NCBI GenBank assembly: GCA_001825565.1
Contig: MHXM01000125.1
Coordinates: forward strand, 10,456-18,119
Origin: Desulfuromonadaceae bacterium GWC2_58_13
Lineage (GTDB): Bacteria > Desulfobacterota > Desulfuromonadia > Desulfuromonadales > Trichloromonadaceae
Direction: 5' to 3'
Length of the DNA: 7,664 bases
Within the stretch, counting starts at the first letter, position 1; every line of letters begins with the position of its first letter. Below, in pieces: positions 1 to 5,545 of this stretch. The notes beneath the pieces are model-generated. The model searched no databases. It saw only the letters and a program-made list of their open reading frames with translations, and was not told where the DNA came from. A program made the translations under genes and the position numbers.

Positions 1-1
1 G

Positions 2-424
2 ATCGGTCGCGAGCCGATCCCCGAAGAAATCGCCGAGCGCATGGAACTGCCGCTGGAGAAGGTGCGCCGGGTGCTGAAGATTGCCAAGGAACCGATTTCC
101 CTCGAAACCCCCATCGGCGAGGAGGAGGATTCTTCGCTGGGCGATTTCATCGAAGACAAGGGCGTGGTTTCTCCCCTGGAGGCGGTGATCAAGGGAAATC
201 TCTCCGACCAGACCGCCCGGGTGCTGTCGACCCTGACCCCTCGGGAGGAGAAGGTGCTGCGCATGCGTTTCGGCATCGGGGAGAAGTCGGACCACACTCT
301 TGAGGAGGTCGGCCAGGACTTTGCCGTCACCCGCGAGCGTATCCGGCAGATCGAGGCCAAGGCTCTGCGCAAATTGCGTCACCCGAGCCGGGCCAAGCGG
401 CTCAAGAGTTTTGTCGAGACCTGA
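2..424 (+). CDS. rpoD: RNA polymerase primary sigma factor RpoD (sigma-70), C-terminal part
   Basis: The C-terminal 140 residues of the housekeeping sigma factor, which directs RNA polymerase to -10/-35 promoters. The reading frame is open to the left edge, so the gene is cut by the window and the ATG at 41 is an internal Met. In order, I see the end of region 3 (REPIPEEIAERM), the region 3.2 finger (SSLGDFIED, about residues 45-52 of the fragment), region 4.1 (LTPREEKVLRMRFGIG, about 78-93) and the region 4.2 helix-turn-helix that reads the -35 element (TLEEVGQDFAVTRERIRQIE, 99-118), followed by the typical end ALRKLRHPSRAKRLKSF. These match the primary, not an alternative, sigma family. No terminator follows; the tRNA promoter begins seven bases after the stop. 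Identification is very secure. Confidence 0.97.
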   Translation: MGREPIPEEIAERMELPLEKVRRVLKIAKEPISLETPIGEEEDSSLGDFIEDKGVVSPLEAVIKGNLSDQTARVLSTLTPREEKVLRMRFGIGEKSDHTLEEVGQDFAVTRERIRQIEAKALRKLRHPSRAKRLKSFVET

Positions 425-430
425 AATCGC

Positions 431-459
431 TTGACAGGTAAAAAATGAAAGCCTAAACT
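431..459 (+). promoter_or_regulatory. Sigma-70 promoter for the CAT tRNA
   Basis: A perfect -35 TTGACA (431-436) and a -10 TAAACT (454-459) are separated by the optimal 17 bases. The predicted start at about 466 lies roughly ten bases before the mature tRNA 5' end, as expected for a stable-RNA promoter whose short leader is removed by RNase P. It starts directly after the rpoD stop codon. Confidence 0.8.
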
Positions 460-475
460 GAACTTCCGTTTTTTT

Positions 476-551
476 GGGCCTATAGCTCAGTTGGTAGAGC
501 CACCGGCTCATAACCGGTTGGTCCCAGGTTCGAGTCCTGGTGGGCCCACCA
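476..551 (+). tRNA. tRNA with anticodon CAT, probably tRNA-Ile2 (read as AUA after lysidine modification)
   Basis: A complete 76-base cloverleaf: acceptor GGGCCTA (476-482) pairs with TGGGCCC (541-547, one T-G wobble), D stem GCTC/GAGC, anticodon stem ACCGG/CCGGT with loop CTCATAA (507-513, anticodon CAT at 509-511), and T stem CCAGG/CCTGG around TTCGAGT. The CCA end is encoded (549-551). It is not an initiator, because position 1 pairs with 72 (G-C). The anticodon arm GGCTCATAACC and the C4-G69/C5-G68 acceptor pairs resemble known tRNA-Ile2 molecules, which TilS converts to lysidine-34 so that they decode AUA. Elongator tRNA-Met is the alternative, and automated annotation would often call it Met. 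It has its own promoter upstream and a terminator downstream. Confidence 0.95.
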
Positions 552-561
552 CTGCAGGAGA

Positions 562-584
562 AAGATGAGTCGAAAACTCATTTT
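562..584 (+). other. Small hairpin just downstream of the tRNA
   Basis: ATGAGT (565-570) pairs with ACTCAT (576-581) across loop CGAAA, and the stem extends three more pairs (AAG with TTT, one of them G-T). It starts ten bases after the encoded CCA and is followed by a short T run (582-584) and A/T-rich sequence. It could aid 3' trailer processing or act as a weak first terminator. The thermodynamics are modest and function is inferred. Confidence 0.35.
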
Positions 585-610
585 AATATATCCGAAATTC
601 TGAGCTCACG

Positions 611-645
611 GAGTGCAACGAAACCAAGGTTGCACTCTTTTTTTT
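611..645 (+). terminator. Rho-independent terminator of the tRNA transcript
   Basis: Perfect 9-bp stem GAGTGCAAC (611-619) / GTTGCACTC (629-637) with a nine-base loop, followed at once by eight T residues (638-645). This is a textbook intrinsic terminator. It ends only 20 bases before the ATG of the Nif3-like gene. Confidence 0.92.
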
Positions 646-665
646 CAACCTCACCTCAGCTGAAT

Positions 666-1796
666 ATGAAACCGGAACCCATTGTTCGCATTCAGGACCT
701 GGTCGGTCTGATCAACGCGCTTTATCCTCCCTCACTTGCTGAAGATTGGGACAATGTCGGACTGCAGGTTGGCGACCCGACCGCAACCGTGGAGCGTCTG
801 ATGGTCAGTTTGGATCCCACCGAAGCGACACTTGACGCGGCGCTGAAAGCTGGGGCTCAGGCCCTGGTCAGTCATCACCCGTTGATTTTTCGTCCCTATA
901 AAACCCTGGTGCCCGGCGACGAAACCGGCCGCATCCTGTTTCGCGCCGTTCGGGAAGGAATCGCGGTCATCTCGGCCCATACCAATCTCGACCGGGCCGC
1001 GGACGGTCTCAACGACTGGTTGGCGGCGCGCCTTGGGGTTGGCAACCCGCGGCCCCTGTCAGCGGGAGGGGAAGGTGGTCTGTTGAAGCTGGTGGTGTTT
1101 GTCCCCGCCGGCTACGAAAATCGGGTCGCCGAAGCGATGTACGGGGCGGGTGGCGGTCGGATCGGTCGCTACGACAAGTGTTCCTTTCGAACCGCCGGCA
1201 TCGGCACTTTTCGCGCCGGCCCCGGCACCGATCCCTTTCTGGGGCGCGAGGGAGTCGTCGAGACGGTCAGGGAAGTTCGCCTTGAAATTGTTTTGCCGAA
1301 AGAACAGGTGGGTAAGGTTGTCGCAAAAATGCTAAAGGCTCATCCCTACGAAGAAGTGGCCTATGATTTGATTCCGCTGGCCAACAGTCGCCCGGCTACC
1401 GGTCTTGGGCGCATCGGCCGGCTGGCCGCTCCGGTTTCCCTTGCGACCTTTGCCGATCAAATCAAACAGGCTCTCGACACTCCGGCTCTGCGGCTGGTTG
1501 GCGATCCTGGCCGGCAGGTGGTCAAGGTTGCCCTATGCGGCGGGAGCGGCGCCTCTCTGCTGCGGGAAGCGGCCCGCCAGGGGGCCGACCTGCTGGTGAC
1601 CGGCGACGTGAAATACCATGAAGCCCGGGCCGCTGAAAGCCTGGGAGTGGCGTTGGTCGACGCCGGCCATTTCGCCACCGAACGGCTGATGGTGGGAGAA
1701 CTGGCTTCCCGCCTGAAGGCCGAAGCTGAAACCCGCGGAATAAAAATCACGGTAATCGAAGCAAAAGGGGAAGCAGATCCATTCAGGATGGTCTGA
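666..1796 (+). CDS. Nif3-like dinuclear metal centre hexameric protein (GTP cyclohydrolase 1 type 2/YbgI family)
   Basis: A 376-residue Nif3-family protein. Family members form toroidal hexamers with a two-metal site in each subunit; the physiological substrate is unsettled, although some members are annotated as GTP cyclohydrolase 1 type 2. Visible metal-site motifs are VSHHPL (H70, H71), SAHTNLD (H105, D109) and DAGHFATE (H335, E339), with TGDVKYHEA at 312-320. Residues of roughly 130-245 are the inserted PII/CutA-like domain that makes the long (about 370-residue) form, in contrast to the roughly 250-residue E. coli YbgI. The frame is open back to an ATG at 540, but that lies inside the tRNA. 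The ATG at 666 is the only plausible start and immediately precedes the conserved N-terminus. No clear Shine-Dalgarno precedes it, and a terminator ends 20 bases upstream. The zinc-ribbon gene follows after 60 bases. Family assignment is secure; biochemical role is not. Confidence 0.93.
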   Translation: MKPEPIVRIQDLVGLINALYPPSLAEDWDNVGLQVGDPTATVERLMVSLDPTEATLDAALKAGAQALVSHHPLIFRPYKTLVPGDETGRILFRAVREGIAVISAHTNLDRAADGLNDWLAARLGVGNPRPLSAGGEGGLLKLVVFVPAGYENRVAEAMYGAGGGRIGRYDKCSFRTAGIGTFRAGPGTDPFLGREGVVETVREVRLEIVLPKEQVGKVVAKMLKAHPYEEVAYDLIPLANSRPATGLGRIGRLAAPVSLATFADQIKQALDTPALRLVGDPGRQVVKVALCGGSGASLLREAARQGADLLVTGDVKYHEARAAESLGVALVDAGHFATERLMVGELASRLKAEAETRGIKITVIEAKGEADPFRMV

Positions 1797-1843
1797 TTCC
1801 CTTTTTTTATAGCCAGAACAGATGGCCCGAGTGGGTCGAACAC

Positions 1844-1850
1844 GGGAGGA
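1844..1850 (+). promoter_or_regulatory. Ribosome binding site fixing a GTG start
   Basis: GGGAGGA lies six bases before the GTG at 1857. A nearby ATG at 1850 overlaps this site and is in another frame that soon stops, so the GTG is the supported start of the zinc-ribbon gene. Confidence 0.75.
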
Positions 1851-1856
1851 TGCAAG

Positions 1857-2567
1857 GTGCAAGACAAGGTAGAACTGCTCAAGGAGCTACAGGGAATCGA
1901 CCAGGGCCTCCATCGTATCCAAGGTAGCCGGAAGGTGTTGGAAAAGGAGCGAGCGGACCTTGGCGCGGATCTGGACAAGGTCCAGGCCATGGTCGACAGC
2001 CTGACGGCCGAGGTGGCAAAACTTCAGGCCGACCGCAAGGAACTGGCGGCGGCCCTGGAACAGGAGGAGCAGAATGTAAAAAAGGCCGAAGGCCGGCTGT
2101 CTGCCATCAAGACCCAGAAGGAATACGTGGCCGTACTCAAGGAAATCGACACCGCAAAGAAGCTGAATAAGGATCTGCAGGATCGCATTCAGGCCAAAAA
2201 CGGCGAGATTGACGGGCTCAATCGGGAACGGGAAGAAAAAGCAGCGGCTCTTGCGGCTCTCAACGAAAAGGTTTCCGGCCGTCTCGGTGAAATCGGTTCG
2301 GTGCTGGCCGGCTACGACGAGGAGTCTGCCAGCAAGACCGGCCAGCGCGACGGGCTCCTCGACCAACTGCCGGTGCCCCTGCGCAAGCGCTATCAACTGC
2401 TGTTCGATCGCCGTGGCGGGGTAGCCGTGGTTGAGGCTCGCAACGGCAACTGCAGCGGCTGCAACATGCAACTGCCACCGCAGCTGTTCAACAGCTTGTA
2501 CACCCTTCAAGAGATCCAGAGCTGTCCGCACTGCAATCGCCTGTTGTATGTCCAACCGGCGGTTTGA
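1857..2567 (+). CDS. Coiled-coil C4-type zinc-ribbon protein (DUF164; FlgZ/HP0958-CdsZ/CT398 family)
   Basis: A 236-residue protein, starting at GTG. Residues of about 5-160 are rich in Lys, Glu, Gln, Leu and Ala with heptad-like spacing, which predicts a long antiparallel helical hairpin. The segment AIKTQKEYVAVLKEI (83-97) is characteristic of the family. The C-terminus is a zinc ribbon with C199-x2-C202 and C223-x2-C226. Relatives include Helicobacter HP0958 (FlgZ), reported to bind RpoN and flagellin mRNA, and Chlamydia CT398 (CdsZ), reported to bind sigma-54 and secretion components. An RNA- or protein-binding adaptor role is therefore plausible here but unproven. It follows the Nif3-like gene by 60 bases without a terminator, so the two are probably co-transcribed, and rnpB begins about 38 bases after its stop. 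Nif3-like and zinc-ribbon genes being adjacent is, from memory, a pattern seen in other bacteria. Confidence 0.9.
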   Translation: MQDKVELLKELQGIDQGLHRIQGSRKVLEKERADLGADLDKVQAMVDSLTAEVAKLQADRKELAAALEQEEQNVKKAEGRLSAIKTQKEYVAVLKEIDTAKKLNKDLQDRIQAKNGEIDGLNREREEKAAALAALNEKVSGRLGEIGSVLAGYDEESASKTGQRDGLLDQLPVPLRKRYQLLFDRRGGVAVVEARNGNCSGCNMQLPPQLFNSLYTLQEIQSCPHCNRLLYVQPAV

Positions 2568-2604
2568 ACCGACGCCCGGAGCCAGGGAACAGAATTTTTG
2601 AAAG

Positions 2605-3000
2605 AGGATGGTCGGAGACCTCCAGATGATCGCCGGCCCCGTAAGGGGCGGGAGGAAAGTCCGGGCTCCGCAGGGCGGGATGGTCCCTAACGGGGACCGG
2701 GGGCGACCCCAGGGAAAGTGCCACAGAGAGCAGACCGCCCGCCGAAGCCTTTGGCGAAGGCGGGTAAGGGTGAAAGGGTGAGGTAAGAGCTCACCAGTTC
2801 CGGCGGTGACGTCGGAAGCTAGGTAAACCCCATCCGGAGCAAGGCCTAATAGAGGAGCGTTTGAGGACGGCCCGTCCGAGGCTCCCGGGTTGGCTGCTTG
2901 AGGGCGTCGGCAACGGCGCTCCTAGATGAATGATCATCGCCCCGCCGCGGGTAACTTCGGCGGGGAACAGGACCCGGCTTACGGGCGTCTCCGGCCATTC
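2605..3000 (+). ncRNA. rnpB: RNase P RNA, bacterial type A
   Basis: The catalytic RNA of RNase P, which trims the 5' leaders of tRNA precursors. The conserved core is unmistakable: GAGGAAAGTCCGGGCTCC (2652-2669), ACAGAGAGCA (2723-2732), GTAAGGGTGAAAGGGTG (2764-2780), GGAGCAAGGCC and ACCCGGCTTA near 2972-2981. P4 forms between the first and last of these. P1 is a 12-bp helix, 2608-2619 with 2987-2998 (one wobble), which sets the ends to within a few bases. Other helices visible are P12 (2738-2743/2759-2764), P18 capped by a GCAA tetraloop (2904-2919) and P19 (2940-2947/2958-2965). The L15 GGT that pairs with the tRNA CCA end is at 2888-2890. About 396 bases is normal for type A. Only a poor promoter match precedes it (TTGAAC 2564-2569, CAGAAT 2590-2595, 20-base spacer), so it may also be transcribed from the genes upstream. 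Confidence 0.97.
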
Positions 3001-3011
3001 TTTTTTTTCAT

Positions 3012-3049
3012 CAGCGGCACAGCCTCCGAGGCTGTGCCGCTGGTTTTTT
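3012..3049 (+). terminator. Rho-independent terminator after rnpB
   Basis: CAGCGGCACAGCC (3012-3024) pairs perfectly with GGCTGTGCCGCTG (3030-3042), plus one more T-A pair closing a CCG loop. Six T residues follow (3044-3049). A separate run of eight Ts (3001-3008) follows the P1 helix of rnpB just upstream. The hairpin ends 12 bases before the next gene's ATG. Confidence 0.93.
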
Positions 3050-3061
3050 AACTGGTGCACC

Positions 3062-3607
3062 ATGATACAACCGAATAACGACGATCTTCACCTGTGGCTC
3101 CGGATCCTGGCGCGGGTCGGGAAAGAATTGCTGCGACTGCCCGATGACGAGCGGCGCTGGCTGGTCGAGCACCTGCGGCAGATTCAGCAACTGCAGCGGC
3201 GGATTCATGGCTTTTTCGAACTGGCCGATGGTGCCGGCCGCTGTCTTGCCTGCCACGGTGCCTGCTGCGAAAAGGGCCGCAATCATCTGACCCTGGTCAA
3301 CCTGCTCGGCTTTCTGCTGGCGGGGGAGGCGCCGCCGGAACCGGATTTTGCCGCGACCTGTCCGTTTCTCAACACCGCCGGCTGTCGTCTCGATGTCGAA
3401 AGGCGCCCCTTCAACTGCGTCACTTTCAATTGCGAGGCGGTGGAAGATGCTCTTGACGAGGCGAGCCGAGTCTCTTTTTACCAGATGGAACGCCAATTGC
3501 GGCAGCTGTACGAAGCCTTTGACCATCGCTACGCCGGATCGAGTCTTCGCGGTCTGCTGATTCGCGCCGAGCGCCTGGGCGAGCGGTCTTTTCTTGATCG
3601 GCTGTAA
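3062..3607 (+). CDS. YkgJ-type cysteine-cluster protein (putative zinc- or iron-binding)
   Basis: A 181-residue protein with eight cysteines in the YkgJ/CxxCxxCC pattern: C61-x2-C64-x3-C68-C69, then C100, C108, C119 and C124, with RNHLTLVNLL (73-82) after the first cluster. The family is predicted to bind a metal or an Fe-S cluster, but its function is unknown. Residues 1-55 are helical and charged; no signal peptide or membrane segment is seen, so it is probably cytoplasmic. The frame is open back to 2930, but that part lies within rnpB and its terminator, so the ATG at 3062 is chosen. Only 12 bases separate the terminator T tract from this ATG and they contain no Shine-Dalgarno; a TTG at 3128 (residue 23) would be in frame as an alternative but also lacks a convincing site. 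Translation initiation here is the uncertain point. Confidence 0.83.
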   Translation: MIQPNNDDLHLWLRILARVGKELLRLPDDERRWLVEHLRQIQQLQRRIHGFFELADGAGRCLACHGACCEKGRNHLTLVNLLGFLLAGEAPPEPDFAATCPFLNTAGCRLDVERRPFNCVTFNCEAVEDALDEASRVSFYQMERQLRQLYEAFDHRYAGSSLRGLLIRAERLGERSFLDRL

Positions 3608-3616
3608 AGCCGTTTG

Positions 3617-3625
3617 TGCTAGAAT
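3617..3625 (+). promoter_or_regulatory. Extended -10 promoter candidate for the LOG-like gene
   Basis: TGCTAGAAT gives a TGn motif plus a -10 TAGAAT (3620-3625). A TTGATC at 3594-3599 is 20 bases away, too far for a good -35, but an extended -10 can work without one. The predicted start near 3632 leaves a leader of about 40 bases before 3673. Confidence 0.5.
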
Positions 3626-3662
3626 GAACGACCATGCCGCATGTTGACGGCGTTGTTATTTC

Positions 3663-3668
3663 AAGGAG
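3663..3668 (+). promoter_or_regulatory. Ribosome binding site choosing the start of the LOG-like gene
   Basis: AAGGAG lies four bases before the ATG at 3673 and ten before the ATG at 3679, both in frame. It excludes the earlier in-frame ATG at 3634, which has no such site, and the ATG at 3669, which is out of frame. Confidence 0.75.
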
Positions 3669-3672
3669 ATGG

Positions 3673-4728
3673 ATGCCGATGGAATTGAGTTTTTCGCGTA
3701 CCAATAAAGAATTGGACGAGCTGATCGATTCTCTAATGGACAAAACCGGAGTCCATCATCCGGGGATGATCCGTGAAATGATCATCAGTGCCCTCAAGGC
3801 CGGCCAGGAGACGGACTATCTGGCCGACCTCAAGCTGATGCGCACCACCATGAAGGAAATGCGCTATACCAACAAAATATTCGGCCCTTACCGAAACCGG
3901 AAAAAGGTCACCATTTTCGGCTCGGCCCGCACCGAGCCGAGCGAGCCGATCTACCAGAAATGCGTCATCTTTTCACGCCTGCTGGCCGAGCGGGGCTACA
4001 TGGCGATAACCGGCGGCGGCGGCGGCATCATGCAGGCCGGCAACGAAGGGGCGGGGGCCGAGAACTCCTTTGCCGTCAACATCCGGCTTCCTTTTGAACA
4101 GGAAACCAATCCGGTGATGGAGAGAGCCAAAAACGTCATCACCTACAAGTACTTCTTCAACCGAAAGGTCGCGTTTCTCAAGGAAGCCGATGCCCTGGCT
4201 TTGTTTCCCGGAGGCTTCGGCACCCTCGACGAGGCGATGGAAGCCCTGACCCTGGTGCAGACCGGCAAAAATCCGCCCGTGCCGTTGATTCTCATCGACG
4301 ACGACAAGGGGGATTATTGGGAAAACTGGCTTGATTTCATTAAGAAAACCCTGCTCAAAAAAGGCCTGATCTCCGGCGAGGATTTCAGCTTGTTCTCCAT
4401 CACCCGCGACCCGGTCGAGGCGGTGCAGATGATCGACGATTTTTACAAGGTCTATCATTCCTGCCGGTTTGTCAGAAATACCTTGATTTTCCGACTCAAA
4501 CGGACGCTGACCGAAGAGCAGGTCGAAACCCTGCAGAGCGAGTTCAATGAAATCATCCAGGATGGCACTCGCCTGAAGCTCTGCGGACCCCTGCCCGAAG
4601 AAGCCGATCAGCCCGACCTGCTCGGCATGCCCCGCCTGGCGCTGGAGTTCAACCATCGCAGCTACGGATTGCTCAAGGCCTTCATTCGGCGGATCAACTC
4701 CTTTGCCGGAACGCCGGGGGGCGGTTGA
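3673..4728 (+). CDS. LOG-family nucleotide 5'-monophosphate phosphoribohydrolase-like protein, long form
   Basis: A 351-residue protein with a TIGR00730/LOG (lysine decarboxylase-like) Rossmann domain. Signature motifs are IFGSAR (81-86), the phosphate loop GGGGGIMQAGNEG (114-126), NRK (163-165) and PGGFGTLDE (179-187). LOG enzymes hydrolyse the N-glycosidic bond of nucleoside 5'-monophosphates: plant LOGs activate cytokinins, and bacterial relatives such as PpnN cleave purine nucleotides. The LOG core is usually about 190 residues. Here it carries about 75 extra residues in front, mostly helical, and about 80 behind, so it is neither a minimal LOG nor obviously the roughly 454-residue PpnN. 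Start 3673 or 3679 differs by two residues. It has its own promoter candidate and no pathway neighbours, so the substrate cannot be inferred. Fold assignment is secure; exact activity is not. Confidence 0.9.
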   Translation: MPMELSFSRTNKELDELIDSLMDKTGVHHPGMIREMIISALKAGQETDYLADLKLMRTTMKEMRYTNKIFGPYRNRKKVTIFGSARTEPSEPIYQKCVIFSRLLAERGYMAITGGGGGIMQAGNEGAGAENSFAVNIRLPFEQETNPVMERAKNVITYKYFFNRKVAFLKEADALALFPGGFGTLDEAMEALTLVQTGKNPPVPLILIDDDKGDYWENWLDFIKKTLLKKGLISGEDFSLFSITRDPVEAVQMIDDFYKVYHSCRFVRNTLIFRLKRTLTEEQVETLQSEFNEIIQDGTRLKLCGPLPEEADQPDLLGMPRLALEFNHRSYGLLKAFIRRINSFAGTPGGG

Positions 4729-4736
4729 AGGTCCCC

Positions 4737-4751
4737 GGCGCGAGTCGCGCC
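4737..4751 (+). other. GC-rich hairpin between the LOG-like and slp genes
   Basis: GGCGCG (4737-4742) pairs with CGCGCC (4746-4751) over an AGT loop; CC/GG flanks could add two pairs past a bulge. Only three Ts follow (4755-4757), so it is a poor intrinsic terminator. It ends five bases before the -35 of the slp promoter and could equally be a regulator site. Confidence 0.35.
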
Positions 4752-4755
4752 CGGT

Positions 4756-4783
4756 TTGACTGGATGCCAGGGCGGGCTAGACT
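4756..4783 (+). promoter_or_regulatory. Sigma-70 promoter for the Slp-like lipoprotein gene
   Basis: TTGACT (4756-4761) and TAGACT (4778-4783) are separated by 16 bases. The predicted start near 4790 gives a leader of about 27 bases to the ATG at 4817, enough to hold its strong ribosome binding site. Confidence 0.65.
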
Positions 4784-4806
4784 GAAAGCAGACGGACCAT
4801 GCACAT

Positions 4807-4816
4807 GGAGGTGATC
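4807..4816 (+). promoter_or_regulatory. Very strong ribosome binding site of the slp-like gene
   Basis: GGAGGTGATC is a ten-base perfect complement to the 3' end of 16S rRNA and runs directly into the ATG at 4817 (five bases from GGAGG). It rules out the in-frame ATG at 4799, and it predicts high translation. Confidence 0.85.
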
Positions 4817-5392
4817 ATGAACAGGATATCGCTGCTGCTGGTAGTACTCATGGCAGGCTTTTTTTCCGGCTGCGCCCATGTTATTTCCAACGAGGCCATG
4901 CTGGCGGTAGATCCCCTGGCCGATTACGCTCAGGTTAAGCAAACCCCCGCTGCATATCTGGGAAAAACCCTGCTGCTTGGCGGTCTGCTGGTGGACACCC
5001 AGGTTAATCGTGAGGGGACGGATCTCGAAGTGATCCTTTTTACCCTCGATCGCTGGGGCCGTCCGCTGGGTCCCGACGAGTCCGGCGGACGTTTCATCGC
5101 CCGCACCGACCGTTTTCTTGACCCCGAACTTTTCAAGCCCGGGCTGCACGTTACCCTGACCGGGAAGGTTGTCGGAGAAGAGGTGCGGCCGCTCAAGGGA
5201 GTCGATTACCCTTATCCGGTGTTCGCCATCGGCGAACTCCATCTCTGGCAATCGCCTTCACGGATTTACGGCTACCCGCCCTATTATTATCCCGCTTACC
5301 CCTGGGCGCCCTACTACGATCCGTTCTGGGACTCCTACTGGCCGGGGTACAACCCCTACTGGGATAATCGTCCCGTCTGGCGCTACCGCTGA
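4817..5392 (+). CDS. Slp-family outer-membrane lipoprotein with a Tyr/Pro/Trp-rich tail
   Basis: A 191-residue lipoprotein. Residues 1-18 form a lipoprotein signal peptide (positive MNR, hydrophobic ISLLLVVLMAGFF) ending in the lipobox FSGC; C19 would be lipidated, and Ala at +2 favours sorting to the outer membrane. Residues of about 25-145 fit the Slp domain: an N-terminal segment with QVKQTPAAYLGKTLLLGG, a beta-rich middle including RWGRPLGPDESGGRFIA, and LTGKVVGEEVRPLKGVDYPYPV. Slp in E. coli is induced by starvation and stationary phase and is linked to acid resistance; the exact role is unclear. Residues 151-191 are unusual: nearly all Tyr, Pro and Trp with scattered Asp, Asn and Arg, and no further domain. 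It has its own promoter and an exceptionally strong ribosome binding site, so it is probably an abundant envelope protein. Confidence 0.88.
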   Translation: MNRISLLLVVLMAGFFSGCAHVISNEAMLAVDPLADYAQVKQTPAAYLGKTLLLGGLLVDTQVNREGTDLEVILFTLDRWGRPLGPDESGGRFIARTDRFLDPELFKPGLHVTLTGKVVGEEVRPLKGVDYPYPVFAIGELHLWQSPSRIYGYPPYYYPAYPWAPYYDPFWDSYWPGYNPYWDNRPVWRYR

Positions 5393-5513
5393 AAAACGAG
5401 GTTCTCGGCTGGTTCAGAATCCTTCCCTCCCGCAGGACCGGCCGGGCCGGGATGTCGTTTAACGCCAGTGTTTCCTTTCCGCGGCTGCTCCCATTAGTCT
5501 TTACGTTGAACGC

Positions 5514-5522
5514 TGCTATCAT
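5514..5522 (+). promoter_or_regulatory. Extended -10 promoter candidate for the aminotransferase gene
   Basis: TGCTATCAT contains a TGn extension and a -10 TATCAT (5517-5522); the -35 position holds only TTAGTC (5494-5499, 17-base spacer). The predicted start near 5529 gives a leader of about 67 bases that would contain the hairpin at 5546-5570. Confidence 0.4.
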
Positions 5523-5545
5523 CATGAACATGCGGGATTTTTGAA

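Noticed and set aside
540..665. N-terminal extension of the Nif3-like frame back to an ATG at 540
   Set aside because: It lies across the 3' end of the tRNA and through the terminator, and the encoded residues do not look like the family N-terminus.
1797..1856. Possible terminator between the Nif3-like and zinc-ribbon genes (T run at 1802-1808)
   Set aside because: Only a four-pair CCAT/ATGG hairpin precedes the T run, so the two genes are treated as co-transcribed.
1887..2555. Long open frame on the minus strand opposite the zinc-ribbon gene
   Set aside because: It is an antisense shadow in GC-rich coding sequence, with low-complexity translation and no supporting ribosome site; the plus strand has an intact C4 zinc-ribbon protein.
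2930..3061. N-terminal extension of the YkgJ-type frame back to an ATG at 2930
   Set aside because: It overlaps the 3' third of RNase P RNA and its terminator; conservation there is explained by the RNA.
3599..3612. CGGCT/AGCCG hairpin across the YkgJ-type stop codon
   Set aside because: Only five base pairs with three Ts after it; too weak to call a terminator.
3973..4656. 227-residue minus-strand frame opposite the LOG-like gene
   Set aside because: An antisense shadow of a clearly coding plus-strand gene with diagnostic motifs.
5438..5450. CCGGCC/GGCCGG interrupted palindrome downstream of slp
   Set aside because: The single-base centre cannot form a stable loop, no T run follows closely, and such GC palindromes are expected in this composition.
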